From Tachypleus tridentatus (Eukaryota; Arthropoda; Merostomata; Xiphosura; Limulidae): 64,000 nt of DNA. Where the stretch lies: assembly GCF_004210375.1 (NCBI RefSeq), contig NC_134830.1, positions 1,302,001-1,366,000 on the forward strand, in the 5' to 3' direction. Positions 23,575 to 36,124 of this stretch are shown one piece after another (within the stretch, counting starts at the first letter, position 1; the number at the start of each line of letters is the position of its first letter). The notes below the pieces were generated by a model. That model searched no databases, was not told where the DNA came from, and saw nothing but the letters and a program-made list of their open reading frames with translations. A program made the position numbers and the translations under genes.

Positions 23575-26500
23575 AGCAACAGTATCAATACACTTTTAAA
23601 CAGCAATCTGCAATGGTGTAGAAACAGTATCAATACACTTTTAAACAGAACTCAGCAATGGTACAGAAACAGTATCAATACACTTTTAAACAGAACTCAG
23701 CAATGGTACAGAAACAGTATCAATACACTTTTAAACAGAACTCAGCAATGGTACAGAAACAGTATCAATACACTTTTAAACAGCACTCAGCAATGGTACA
23801 GCAACAGTATCAATACACTTTTAAACAAAACTCAACAATGGTATAAAAACAGTATCATTACACTTTTAAACTGAACTCAGCAATAGAATAAAAACAGTAT
23901 CAATACACTTTTAAAAAGAACTCAGCAATGGTATAAAAAACAGTATCAATAGACTTTAAACAGCAATCAGCAATGGTATAGAAACAGTATCAATAGACTT
24001 TTAAACAGCAATCAGCAATGGTATAGAAACAGTATCAATACACTTTTAAACAGAATTCAGCAATGGTATAGAAACAGTATCAATACACATTTAAACAGAA
24101 CTCAGCAATGGTATAGAAACAGTGTCAATACACTTTTAAACAAAACTCAGCAATGGTATAGAAACAGTATCAATACACTTTTAAACAGAACTCAGCAATG
24201 ATACAGCAACAGTATCAATACACTTTTAAACAGAACTCAGCAATGGTATAGAAACAGTATCAATACACTCTTGAACAGAACTCAGCAATGGTATAGAAAC
24301 AGTATCAATACACGTTTAAACAAAACTCAGCAATGGTACAGCGACAGTAACAATACACTTTTCAACAGCACTCAGCAATGGTACAGCAACAATATCAGTA
24401 CACTCTTAAACAGCACTCAGCAATGGTACAGCAACAGTATCAATACACTTTTAAACAGAACTCAGCAATGGTACAGCAACAGTATCAATACACTTTTAAA
24501 CAGAACTCAGCAACGGTATAGAAACAGTATCAATACACGTTTAAACAGAACTTAGCAATGGTATAGAAACAATATAAATACACTTTTAAACAGAACTCAA
24601 CAATGGTACAGCAACAGTGTCAACACACTTTTAAACAGAACTCAGCAATGGTATACAAACAGTATCAATACACTTTTAAACAGCAATCAGCAATGGTATA
24701 GAAACAGTATCAATACACTTTTAAACAGCAATCAGCAATGGTATAGAAACAGTATCAATACACGTTTAAACAAAACTCAGCAATGGTATAGAAACAGTAT
24801 CAATACACTTTTAAACAGAACTCAGCAATGGTATAGAAACAGTATCGATACATTTTTAAACAGAATTCAGCAATGATACAGCAACAGTATCAATACACTT
24901 TTAAACAGAACTCAGCAATGGTACAGCAAGAGTATCAATACACTTTTAAACAGAATTCAGCAATGGTATAGAAACAGTATCAATACACTTTTAAACAGAA
25001 CTCAGCAATGGTACAGCAACAGTATCAATACACTTTTAAACAGTACTCAGCAATGGTACAGCAACAATATCAGTACGCTCTTAAACAGCACTCAGCAATG
25101 GTACAGCAACAGTATCAATACACTTTTAAACAGAACTCAGCAATGGTACAGCACCAGTATCAATACACTTTTAAACAGTACTCAGCAATGGTACAGCAAC
25201 AGTATCAATACACTTTTAAACAGAACTCAGCAACGGTATAGAAACAGTATCAATACACGTTTAAACAGAACTTAGCAATGGTATAGAAACAATATCAATA
25301 CACTTTTAAACAGAACTCAGCAATGGTACAGCAACAGTGTCAACACACTTTTAAACAGAATTCAGCAATGATATAGAAACAGTATCAATACACTTTTAAA
25401 CAGAACTCAGCAATGGTACAGCAACAGTATCAATACACTTTTAAACAGTACTCAGCAACGGTATAGAAACAGTATCAATACACGTTTAAACAGAACATAG
25501 CAATGGTATAGAAACAATATCAATAGACTTTTAAACAGCAATCAGCAATGGTATAGAAACAGTATCAATACACGTTTAAACAAAACTCAGCAATGGTATA
25601 GAAACAGTATCAATACACTTTTAAACAGAACTCAGCAATGGTATAGAAACAGTATCGATACACTTTTAAACAGAATTCAGCAATGATACAGCAACAGTAT
25701 CAATACACTTTTAAACAAAACTCAGCAATAGAATAAAAAGAGCATCAATACACTTTTAAAGAGAACTCAGCAATGGTATACAAACAGTATCAATACACTT
25801 TAAACAGCAATCAGCAATGGTATAGAAACAGTATCAATACACTTTTAAACAGAACTCAGCAATGGTATAGAAACATTATCGATACACTTTAAACAGAATT
25901 CAGCAATGATACAGCAACAGTATCAATACACTTTAAACAGCACTCAGCAATGGTACAGCAACAGTATCAATACACTTTAAACAGAACTCAGCAATGGTAT
26001 AGAAACAGTATCAATACACTTTTAAACAAAACTCAGCAATGGTATAGAAACAGTATCAATATACTTTTAAACAGAACTCAGCAATAGAATAAAACAGTAT
26101 CAATACACTTTAAAGAGAACTCAGCAATGGTATACAAACGGTATCAATACACTTTTAAACAGCAATCAGCAATGGTATAGAAACAGTATCAATACACTTT
26201 TAAACAGAACTCAGCAATGGTATAGAATCAGTATCAATAGACTTTTAAACAGCACTCAGCAATGGTATACAAACAGTATCAATACACTTTTAAACAGCAA
26301 TCAGCAATGGTATAGAAACAGTATCAATACACTTTTAAACAGAACTCAGCAATGGTACAGAAACAGTATCGATACACTTTTAAACAGAATTCAGCAATGA
26401 TACAGCAACAGTATCAATACACTTTTAAACAGCACTCAGCAATGGTACAGCAACAGTATCAATACACTTTTAAACAGAACTCAGCAATGGTATAGAAACA

Positions 26501-29500
26501 GTATCAATACACTTTAAACAAAACTCAGCAATGGTATAGAAACAGTATCAATATACTTTTAAACAGAACTTAGCAGTGGTATAGAAACAGTATCGATACA
26601 CTTTTAAACAGAATTCAGCAATGGTATAGAAACAGTATCAATACACGTTTAAACAAAACTCAGCAATGGTATAGAAACAGTATCAATACACTTTTAAACA
26701 GAACTCAGCAATGGTATAGAAACAGTATCGATACACTTTAAACAGAATTCAGCAATGATACAGCAACAATATCAATACACTTTTAAACAGAACTCAGCAA
26801 TGGTACAGCAACAGTATCAATACACTTTAAACAGAATTCAGCAATGGTATAGAAACAGTATCAATACACTTTTAAACAGAACTCAGCAATGGTACAGCAA
26901 CAGTATCAATACACTTTAAACAGTACTCAGCAATGGTACAGCAACAATATCAGTACACTCTTAAACAGCACTCAGCAATGGTACAGCAACAGTATCAATA
27001 CACTTTAAACAGAACTCAGCAATGGTACAGCAACAGTATCAATACACTTTTAAACAGAACTCAGCAATGGTACAGCAACAGTGTCAATACACTTTTAAAC
27101 AGAATTCAGCAATGGTATAGAAACAGTATCAATACACTTTTAAACAGAACTTAGCAATGGTATAGAAACAGTATCAATACACTTTAAACAGAATTCAGCA
27201 ATGGTATCGAAACAGTATCAATACACTTTAAACACAACTCAGCAATGGTATAGAAACAGTATCAATAGACTTTAAACAGCAATCAGCAATGGTATAGAAA
27301 CAGTATCAATACACGTTTAAACAAAACTCAGCAATGGTATAGAAACAGTATCAATACACTTTTAAACAGAACTCAGCAATGGTATAGAAACAGTATCGAT
27401 ACACTTTTAAACAGAATTCAGCAATGATACAGCAACAGTATCAATACACTTTTAAACAGAACTCAGCAATAGAATAAAAAGAGTATCAATACACTTTAAA
27501 GAGAACTCAGCAATGGTATACAAACAGTATGAATACACTTTTAAACAGCAATCAGCAATGGTATAGAAACAGTATCAATACACTTTAAACAGAACTCAGC
27601 AATGGTATAGAAACATTATAGATACACTTTTAAACGGAATTCAGCAATGATACAGCAACAGTATCAATACACTTTTAAACAGCACTCAGCAATGGTACAG
27701 CAACAGTATCAATACACTTTTAAACAGAACTCAGCAATGGTATAGAAACAGTATCAATACACTTTTAAACAAAACTCAGCAATGGTATAGAAACAGTATC
27801 AATATACTTTTAAACAGAACTCAGCAATAGAATAAAAACAGTATCAATACACTTTTAAAGAGAACTCGGCAATGGTATACAAACGGTATCAATACACTTT
27901 TAAACAGCAATCAGCAATGGTATAGAATCAGTATCAATAGACTTTTAAACAGCAATCAGCAATGGTATAGAAACAGTATCAATACACGTTTAAACAAAAC
28001 TCAGCAATGGTATAGAAACAGTATCAATACACTTTAAACAGAACTCAGCAATGGTATAGAAACAGTATCGATACACTTTAAACAGAATTCAGCAATGATA
28101 CAGCAACAGTATCAACACACTTTTAAACAGCACTCAGCAATGGTACAGCAACAGTATCAATACACTTTTAAACAGAACTCAGCAATGGTATAGAAACAGT
28201 ATCAATACACTTTTAAACAAAACTCAGCAATGGTATAGAAACAGTATCAATATACTTTTAAACAGAACTTAGCAGTGGTATAGAAACAGTATCGATACAC
28301 TTTTAAACAGAATTCAGCAATGGTATAGAAACAGTATCAATACACTTTTAAACAAAACTCAGCAATGGCATAGAAACAGTGTCAATACACTTGTAAACAA
28401 AACTCAGCAATGGTATAGAAACAGTATCATTACACTTTTAAACAGCACTCAGAAATGGTACAGCAACAGTATCAATACACTCTTAAACAGAACTCAGCAA
28501 TAGAATAAAAACAGTATCAATACACTTTTAAAGAGAACTCAGCAATGGTATACAAACAGTATCATTACACTTTTAAACAGAACTCAGCAATAGAATAAAA
28601 ACAGTATCAATACACTTTTAAAGAGAACTCAGCAATGGTATACAAACAGTATCAATACACTTTTAAACAGCAATCAGCAATGGTATAGAAACAGTATCAA
28701 TACACTTTAAACAGAACTCAGCAATGGTATAGAAACAGTATCGATACACTTTTAAACAGAATTCAGCAATGATACAGCAACAGTATCAATACACTTTTAA
28801 ACAGCACTCAGCAATGGTACAGCAACAGTATCAATACACTTTTAAACAGAACTCAGCAATGGTATAGAAACAGTATCAATACACTTTTAAACAAAACTCA
28901 GCAATGGTATAGAAACAGTATCAATATACTTTTAAATAGAACTTAGCAGTGGTATAGAAACAGTATCGATACACTTTTAAACAGAATTCAGCAATGATAC
29001 AGCAACAGTATCAATACACTTTTAAACAGCACTCAGCAATGGTACAGCAACAGTATCAATACACTTTTAAACAGAACTCAGCAATGGTATAGAAACAGTA
29101 TCAATACACTTTTAAACAAAACTCAGCAATGGTATAGAAACAGTATCAATATACTTTTAAAGATAACTTAGCAGTGGTATAGAAACAGTATCGATACACT
29201 TTTAAACAGAATTCAGCAATGGTATAGAAACAGTATCAATACACTTTTAAACAAAACTCAGCAATGGCATAGATACATTATCAATACACTTGTAAACAAA
29301 ACTCAGCAATGGTATAGAAACTGTATCATTACACTTTTAAACAGAACTCAGCAATGGTATAAAAACAGTATCAATACACTTTTAAACAGCACTCAGAAAT
29401 GGTACAGCAACAGTATCAATACACTTTTAAACAGAACTCAGCAATAGAATAAAAACAGTATCAATACACTTTTAAACAGAACTCAGCAATGGTATAGAAA

Positions 29501-29800
29501 CAGTATCAATACACTTTTAAACAGCACTCAGGAATAGTACAGCAACAGTATCAATACACTTTTAAACAGAACTCAGCAATGGTGCAGCAACAGTATCAAT
29601 ACACTTTTAAACAGAACTCAGCAATGGTATAGAAACAGTATCAATACACTTTTAAACAGAACTCAGCAATGGTAAAGCAACAATATCAATACACTTTTAA
29701 ACAGTACTCAGCAATGGTATAGAAACAGTATCAATACACTTTTAAACAGAACTCAACAATGGTATAAAACAGTATCATTACACTTTTAAACAGCAAACTG
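23575..29800. repeat. 45-bp tandem array, about 138 copies
   Basis: The unit AGTATCAATACACTTTTAAA followed by CAGAACTCAGCAATGGTATA recurs every 45 bp, with 44-bp forms lacking one T. Variants are shuffled in blocks: the marker AGTATCGATAC followed by GATACAGCAAC appears at 24841 and 25651 (810 bp, 18 units) and again several times later, showing amplification of multi-unit blocks. Located in XKR intron 2. Confidence 0.97.
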
Positions 29801-30258
29801 TAAACAGTAAGTATCTGGTTACCTATGTTTGCAACACTTTTTATAACGAAGGTTTACCCTGTTGGATGTCCTGTACTGAATATGATATTTAGACATTCAG
29901 ATATTAGAAACATTCCTCGTTCGTTCTTTGGAACAATACCATAAAATTCGTTATGAAGACCTGATAATAACAATCCACAATATCAGTAATAAGACCAGGT
30001 AATGACACCACGGTGGCTTTTCTAAATAAACCACACCCACACTCCTTTAAAAGTGCTTACTTGTTTAAATGTAATCGCGTATAATGAGTTTGATGAATTC
30101 CACTAAAAGCTGCTCGAGGATTTAATGAACCATTCATAAAGCCAAGAGAAGAGGTAAAAAATAATCATTAGCTTTTAATCTACTTCAATCGATTTGACTG
30201 TCATTTTTATTACTCGCCAACGGCCTTAAATTCCAGTTTGCGATTTTGTGGCAACTAA
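29801..30258. other. Intronic unique sequence, nothing recognised
   Basis: AT-rich spacer between two arrays; no exon-like frame. Confidence 0.4.
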
Positions 30259-31423
30259 GTGAAACTTACATAGCGTGGCTTCTCTTAATGTGATTAAACA
30301 AATATGTGAAACTTACATAGCGTGGCTTCTCTTGATGTGATTAAACAGATATGTGAAACTTACATAGCGTGGCTTCTCTTCATATGATTAAACAGATATG
30401 TGAAACTTACATAGCGTGGCTTCTCTTCATGTGATTAAACAGATATGTGAAACTTACATAGCGTGGCTTCTCTTGATGTGATTAAACAGATATGTGAAAC
30501 TTACATAGCGTGGCTTCTCTTCATGTGATTAAACAGATATGTGAAACTTACATAGCGTGGCTTCTCTTCATGTGATTAAACAGATATGTGAAACTTACAT
30601 AGCGTGGCTTCTCTTCATGTGATTAAACAGATATGTGAAACTTACATAGCGTGGCTTCTCTTCATGTGATTAAACAGATATGTGAAACTTACATAGCGTG
30701 GCTTCTCTTCATGTGATTAAACAGATATGTGAAACTTACATAGCGTGGCTTCTCTTCATGTGATTAAACAGATATGTGAAACTTACATAGCGTGGCTTCT
30801 CTTGATGTGATTAAACAGATATGTGAAACTTACATAGCGTGGCTTCCCTTCATGTGATTAAACAGATATGTGAAACTTACATAGCGTGGCTTCTCTTCAT
30901 GTGATTAAACAGATATGTGAAACTTACATAGCGTGGCTTCTCTTCATGTGATTAAACAGATATGTGAAACTTACATAGCGTGGCTTCTCTTCATGTGATT
31001 AAACAGATATGTGAAACTTACATAGCGTGGCTTCTCTTCATGTGATTAAACAGATATGTGAAACTTACATAGCGTGGCTTCTCTTCATGTGATTAAACAG
31101 ATATGTGAAACTTACATAGCGTGGCTTCTCTTGATGTGATTAAACAGATATGTGAAACTTACATAGCGTGGCTTCCTTCATGTGATTAAACAGATATGTG
31201 AAACTTACATAGCGTGGCTTCTCTTCATGTGATTAAACAGATATGTGAAACTTACATAGCGTGGCTTCTCTTCATGTGATTAAACAGATATGTGAAACTT
31301 ACATAGCGTGGCTTCTCTTCATGTGATTAAACAGATATGTGAAACTTACATAGCGTGGCTTCTCTTCATGTGATTAAACAGATATGTGAAACTTACATAG
31401 CGTGGCTTCTCTTCATGTGATTA
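30259..31423. repeat. 48-bp tandem array, about 24 copies
   Basis: The unit GTGAAACTTACATAGCGTGG followed by CTTCTCTTCATGTGATTAAA recurs every 48 bp. Copies are nearly identical apart from TTCATG/TTGATG and one 2-base loss, suggesting recent expansion. Confidence 0.97.
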
Positions 31424-31499
31424 TGTGGTTGAATGGGATACAAGGTGTTTGGTTTCGTTATCTAGATTCTTGTAACCTGTTCGCTTTTAACCTTCGATT

Positions 31500-33812
31500 G
31501 CACGGTCTAAACTATAATTCTGACGTTACCAAATAGAAAATTGTAGTTATTTTATCTGAACTTGACAGGTGAAGTGTTGTACGGTCTACAATATAATTCT
31601 GACGTTACCAAATAGAAAATTGTAGTTATTTTATCTGAACTTGACAGGTGAAATGTTGTACGGTCTACAATATAATTCTGACGTTACCAAATAGAAAATT
31701 GTAGTTATTTTATCTGAACTTGACAGGTGAAGTGTTGTACGGTCTAAACTATAATTCTGACGTTACCAAATAGAAAATTGTAGTTATTTTATCTGAACTT
31801 GACAGGTGAAGTGTTGTACGGTCTAAACTATAATTCTGACGTTACCAAATAGAAAATTGTAGTTATTTTATCTGAACTTGACAGGTGAAGTGTTGTACGG
31901 TCTACAATATAATTCTGACGTTACCAAATAGAAAATTGTAGTTATTTTATCTGAACTTGACAGGTGAAATGTTGTACGGTCTACAATATAATTCTGACGT
32001 TACCAAATAGAAAATTGTAGTTATTTTATCTGAACTTGACAGGTGAAATGTTGTACGGTCTACAATATAATTCTGACGTTACCAAATAGAAAATTGTAGT
32101 TATTTTATCTGAACTTGACATGTGAAATGTTGTACGGTCTACAATATAATTCTGACGTTACCAAATAGAAAATTGTAGTTATCTTATCTGAACTTGACAG
32201 GTGAAGTGTTGTACGGTCTAAACTATAATTCTGACATTACCAAATAGAAAATTGTAGTTATCTTATCTGAACTTGACAGGTGAAGTGTTGTACGGTCTAA
32301 ACTATAATTCTGACATTACCAAATAGAAAATTGTAGTTATTTTATCTGAACTTGACATGTGAAATGTTGTACGGTGTAAACTATAATTCTGACATTACCA
32401 AATAGAAAATTGTAGTTATCTTATCTGAACTTGACAGGTGAAGTGTTGTACGGTCTAAACTATAATTCTGACATTACCAAATAGAAAATTGTAGTTATTT
32501 TATCTGAACTTGACAGGTGAAGTGTTGTACGGTCTAAACTATAATTCTGACATTACCAAATAGAAAATTGTAGTTATTTTATCTGAACTTGACAGGTGAA
32601 GTGTTGTACGGTCTAAACTATAATTCTGACGTTACCAAATAGAAAATTGTAGTTATTTTATCTGAACTTGACAGGTGAAGTGTTGTACGGTCTAAACTAT
32701 AATTCTGACGTTACCAAATAGAAAATTGTAGTTATTTTATCTGAACTTGACAGGTGAAGTGTTGTACGGTCTAAACTATAATTCTGACGTTACCAAATAG
32801 AAAATTGTAGTTATTTTATCTGAACTTGACAGGTGAAATGTTGTACGGTCTAAACTATAATTCTGACATTACCAAATAGAAAATTGTAGTTATTTTATCT
32901 GAACTTGACAGGTGAAGTGTTGTACGGTCTAAACTATAATTCTGACGTTACCAAATAGAAAATTGTAGTTATTTTATCTGAACTTGACATGTGAAATGTT
33001 GTACGGTCTAAACTATAATTCTGACATTACCAAATAGAAAATTGTAGTTATTTTATCTGAACTTGACAGGTGAAGTGTTGTACGGTCTAAACTATAATTC
33101 TGACATTACCAAATAGAAAATTGTAGTTATCTTATCTGAACTTGACAGGTGAAGTGTTGTACGGTCTAAACTATAATTCTGACATTACCAAATAGAAAAT
33201 TGTAGTTATTTTATCTGAACTTGACAGGTGAAGTGTTGTACGGTCTAAACTATAATTCTGACATTACCAAATAGAAAATTGTAGTTATTTTATCTGAACT
33301 TGACAGGTGAAGTGTTGTACGGTCTAAACTATAATTCTGACGTTACCAAATAGAAAATTGTAGTTATCTTATCTGAACTTGACAGGTGAAGTGTTGTACG
33401 GTCTAAACTATAATTCTGACGTTACCAAATAGAAAATTGTAGTTATTTTATCTGAACTTGACATGTGAAATGTTGTACGGTCTAAACTATAATTCTGACA
33501 TTACCAAATAGAAAATTGTAGTTATTTTATCTGAACTTGACAGGTGAAGTGTTGTACGGTCTAAACTATAATTCTGACGTTACCAAATAGAAAATTGTAG
33601 TTATCTTATCTGAACTTGACAGGTGAAGTGTTGTACGGTCTAAACTATAATTCTGACGTTACCAAATAGAAAATTGTAGTTATTTTATCTGAACTTGACA
33701 GGTGAAATGTTGTACGGTCTAAACTATAATTCTGACGTTACCAAATAGAAAATTGTAGTTATCTTATCTGAACTTGACAGGTGAAGTGTTGTACGGTCTA
33801 AACTATAATTCG
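31500..33812. repeat. 79-bp tandem array, about 29 copies
   Basis: The unit GGTCTAAACTATAATTCTGA continues through CCAAATAGAAAATTGTAGTT to GACAGGTGAAGTGTTGTAC and recurs every 79 bp. Four or five single-base variants (ACGTTACC/ACATTACC, TTTTATC/TCTTATC, AGGTGAAG/ATGTGAAA) are mixed along the array. Confidence 0.97.
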
Positions 33813-33949
33813 TTTATCCAAGGATAAACAAGTTTTTTACAATTAAACCTATATTAAACCTACATGTTGTTGTCTACATGTTTCGTTTTATTCAAAAATC
33901 TGCATTTGTTTCTTTGTGCTCACGCATTTTTATTTTTATTTTAATATCC

Positions 33950-34148
33950 GAAATTATGTATGGATCACACGTATCAGTGATTATATTATGTATGGATCAC
34001 ACGTATCAGTGATTATATTATGTATGGATCACACGTATCAGTTATTATATTATGTATGGATCACACGTATCAGTTATTATATTATGTATGGATCACACGT
34101 ATCAGTTATTATATTATGTATGGATCACACGTATCAGTTATTATATTT
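33950..34148. repeat. 32-bp tandem array, about 6 copies
   Basis: The unit ATTATGTATGGATCACACGT followed by ATCAGTTATTAT recurs every 32 bp. Confidence 0.95.
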
Positions 34149-34768
34149 CATTGTATGAAAAGCTCTCTCGTGTCTCATAATACGAACTCATCGGAGAATA
34201 CCAAAAGCTCACTTCATTTACACTAAACAAACAACAGCTTTGTTTATACGCTGATCTTTCACACCAGATGGCAGTCAATCTGACAATACACCTACATAAC
34301 GTTTTACTATTAAACTCTAAACATTACTAAGATTGTATCATGCTTGTATTACATTTATTTCTCTATTACAACATAAAAATGTTACAGATTATTTTATGAG
34401 TAATTTCAGGGAAAACACAAATATTACAATACTTTGTGTGGCACGCTGATGAAAGTTGTTTATTGTGCAACAAAGAGCGACACAACGAGCTAAATGTACT
34501 GTGTCCATTAAAGTTATTTTTAGTTTCTAACTTATCGCTGAACCACCAGGGGGAGAGGGCATTTTATGAGGTTATAAAGCAAATATTTTCAACACAATGT
34601 AACCATTATAGTATTATTTTAATATAATGGGTCTTTCATTATGAATTTTTTTTTATAGAAATACTACATTGAATTGTATGGAACTTCAATTCCAGGTATG
34701 TATTTCACGTGTTAGAACACGGTCTATACCTTTCTTACTATAATTATTTTGTATCTTTCTGCATGTAG
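34149..34768. other. Intronic sequence preceding XKR exon 3
   Basis: Nothing is recognised apart from the acceptor. A pseudo-exon bounded by TTTTTATAG and CAG|GTATGT at about 34659-34694 was considered and set aside, because skipping it gives the family-conserved join. Confidence 0.45.
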
Positions 34769-35040
34769 ATACGTTGACTTACTTAAATACGGGCTCAGAA
34801 GTCGACAGTTCAACAAACAAAAGCAGCGTAGGAAGTTTGAGTGGCACTTCAACGTTGGACACAAACCACCAATCAGAGTAGAGCAATTGAATGACGTCAA
34901 TTATCATCACCTGATGATTGAAGAAGACCGAGACACCGCCTTTCTTGCTTTGTTGGAAAGTTTTATGGAATCAGCACCTCAACTTGTGTTACAGATCTAT
35001 ATTTTAGCTGAACGAGAATCGCCTGCTTCGTTTCTTACAG
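34769..35040 (+). CDS. XKR: XK-related (XKR) scramblase-family protein, exon 3
   Basis: Encodes residues 181-272 (both end codons split). It opens with RYVDLLKYGLRSRQ, matching the XKR segment after LGPxxRY, then a basic loop (KQKQRRKFEWHF), an acidic stretch (MIEEDRDTAFLALL) and the family hallmark ESAPQLVLQIYIL at about 248-260, which forms a re-entrant or membrane helix in XKR structures. The acceptor is TTTCTGCATGTAG (ends 34768); the donor is TTACAG|GTAACC. Phase in is 2 bases from exon 2 and phase out is one base, joining exon 4 at 40796. The end of the exon and its donor are repeated four times downstream. Confidence 0.93.
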
Positions 35041-35138
35041 GTAACCTTGACTGCTTCGTTTCTTACAGGTAACCTTGACTGCTTCGTTTCTTACAGGTAA
35101 CCTTGACTGCTTCGTTTCTTACAGGTAACCTTGACTGC
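35020..35138. repeat. 28-bp tandem repeat of the exon 3 splice donor, 4 copies
   Basis: The unit TGCTTCGTTTCTTACAGGTA followed by ACCTTGAC recurs every 28 bp, placing identical CAG|GTAACC donors at 35041, 35069, 35097 and 35125. The first is the frame-preserving one. Use of the second adds 28 nt and changes phase; use of the third or fourth includes an in-frame TAA at 35070. Confidence 0.95.
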
Positions 35139-35269
35139 TAAGTTTCCTTAACAAGTTTTACATTGTTCTCATAAAGTCTCTGTTGGATGTTTTTCAGATT
35201 CGTATAAGAAAATTTTGTATTTATGTTGTTTCATAAAAAATAAACTATCTGACCCGTGTTTACTCCCAT

Positions 35270-35998
35270 TAGGTTCATTTTAGTAACTGTTAGTTTTATC
35301 AGTTAGTACTAGGTTTACCAGTTCCTGTTAGTAGTTGTCGCAACTACTTAGTTTTGTCAGTTACTCTTGATATTATAAGTTACTGGTTCCTTTTCTCAGT
35401 TATTATTGATTTTATCAGCTCCTACTGACTTTATCAGTTACTGTTGATTTTCTCAACTCCTGTTAACTTTATCAGTTACTGTTGGTTTTGTCTGTTACTT
35501 TATCAGTTACTGTTGATTTTCTCAGCTCCTGTTGACTTTATCAGTTACTGTTGGTTTTGTCTGTTACTTTATCAGTTACTGTTGATTTTCTCAACTCCTG
35601 TTCACTTTATCAGTTACTGTTGATTTTGTCTGTTACTTTATCAGTTACTGTTGATTTTCTCAACTCCTGTTCACTTTATCAGTTACTGTTGATTTTGTCT
35701 GTTACTTTATCAGTTACTGTTGATTTTGTCTGTTACTTTATCAGTTACTGTTGATTTTCTCAACTCCTGTTCACTTTATCAGTTACTGTTGGTTTTATCT
35801 GTTACTTTATCAGTTACTGTTGGTTTTATCTGTTACTTTATCAGTTACTGTTGATTTTGTCTGTTACTTTATCAGTTACTGTTGATTTTCTCAACTCCTG
35901 TTCACTTTATCAGTTACTGTTGGTTTTATCTGTTACTTTATCAGTTACTGTTGATTTTCTCAACTCCTGTTCACTTTATCAGTTACTGTTGGTTTTAT
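35270..35998. repeat. Composite 31/38-bp (69-bp) tandem array
   Basis: Units built on TTTATCAGTTACTGTTGATT alternate spacings of 38 bp (with TTCTCAACTCCTG) and 31 bp (with TTGTCTGTTAC). The left part (35270-35450) is more diverged, as if the array grew from a degenerate TCAGTTACT-rich stretch. Confidence 0.9.
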
Positions 35999-36124
35999 CA
36001 CACCTAAGTATATCAAAATATTTTCTTGTATGTTATTAAGGAAAACTACTCAAACTGCGATACGTTAATTAATTCTGTCTAATTACTGACTGAATCAAGT
36101 GCTTCATGTGTGCTGAATATTTAT

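Noticed and set aside
34659..34694. A small exon between TTTTTATAG and CAG|GTATGT before XKR exon 3
   Set aside because: Including it breaks the frame into exon 3, whereas joining exon 2 directly to 34769 gives the family-conserved GPVIRYVDLLKYG.
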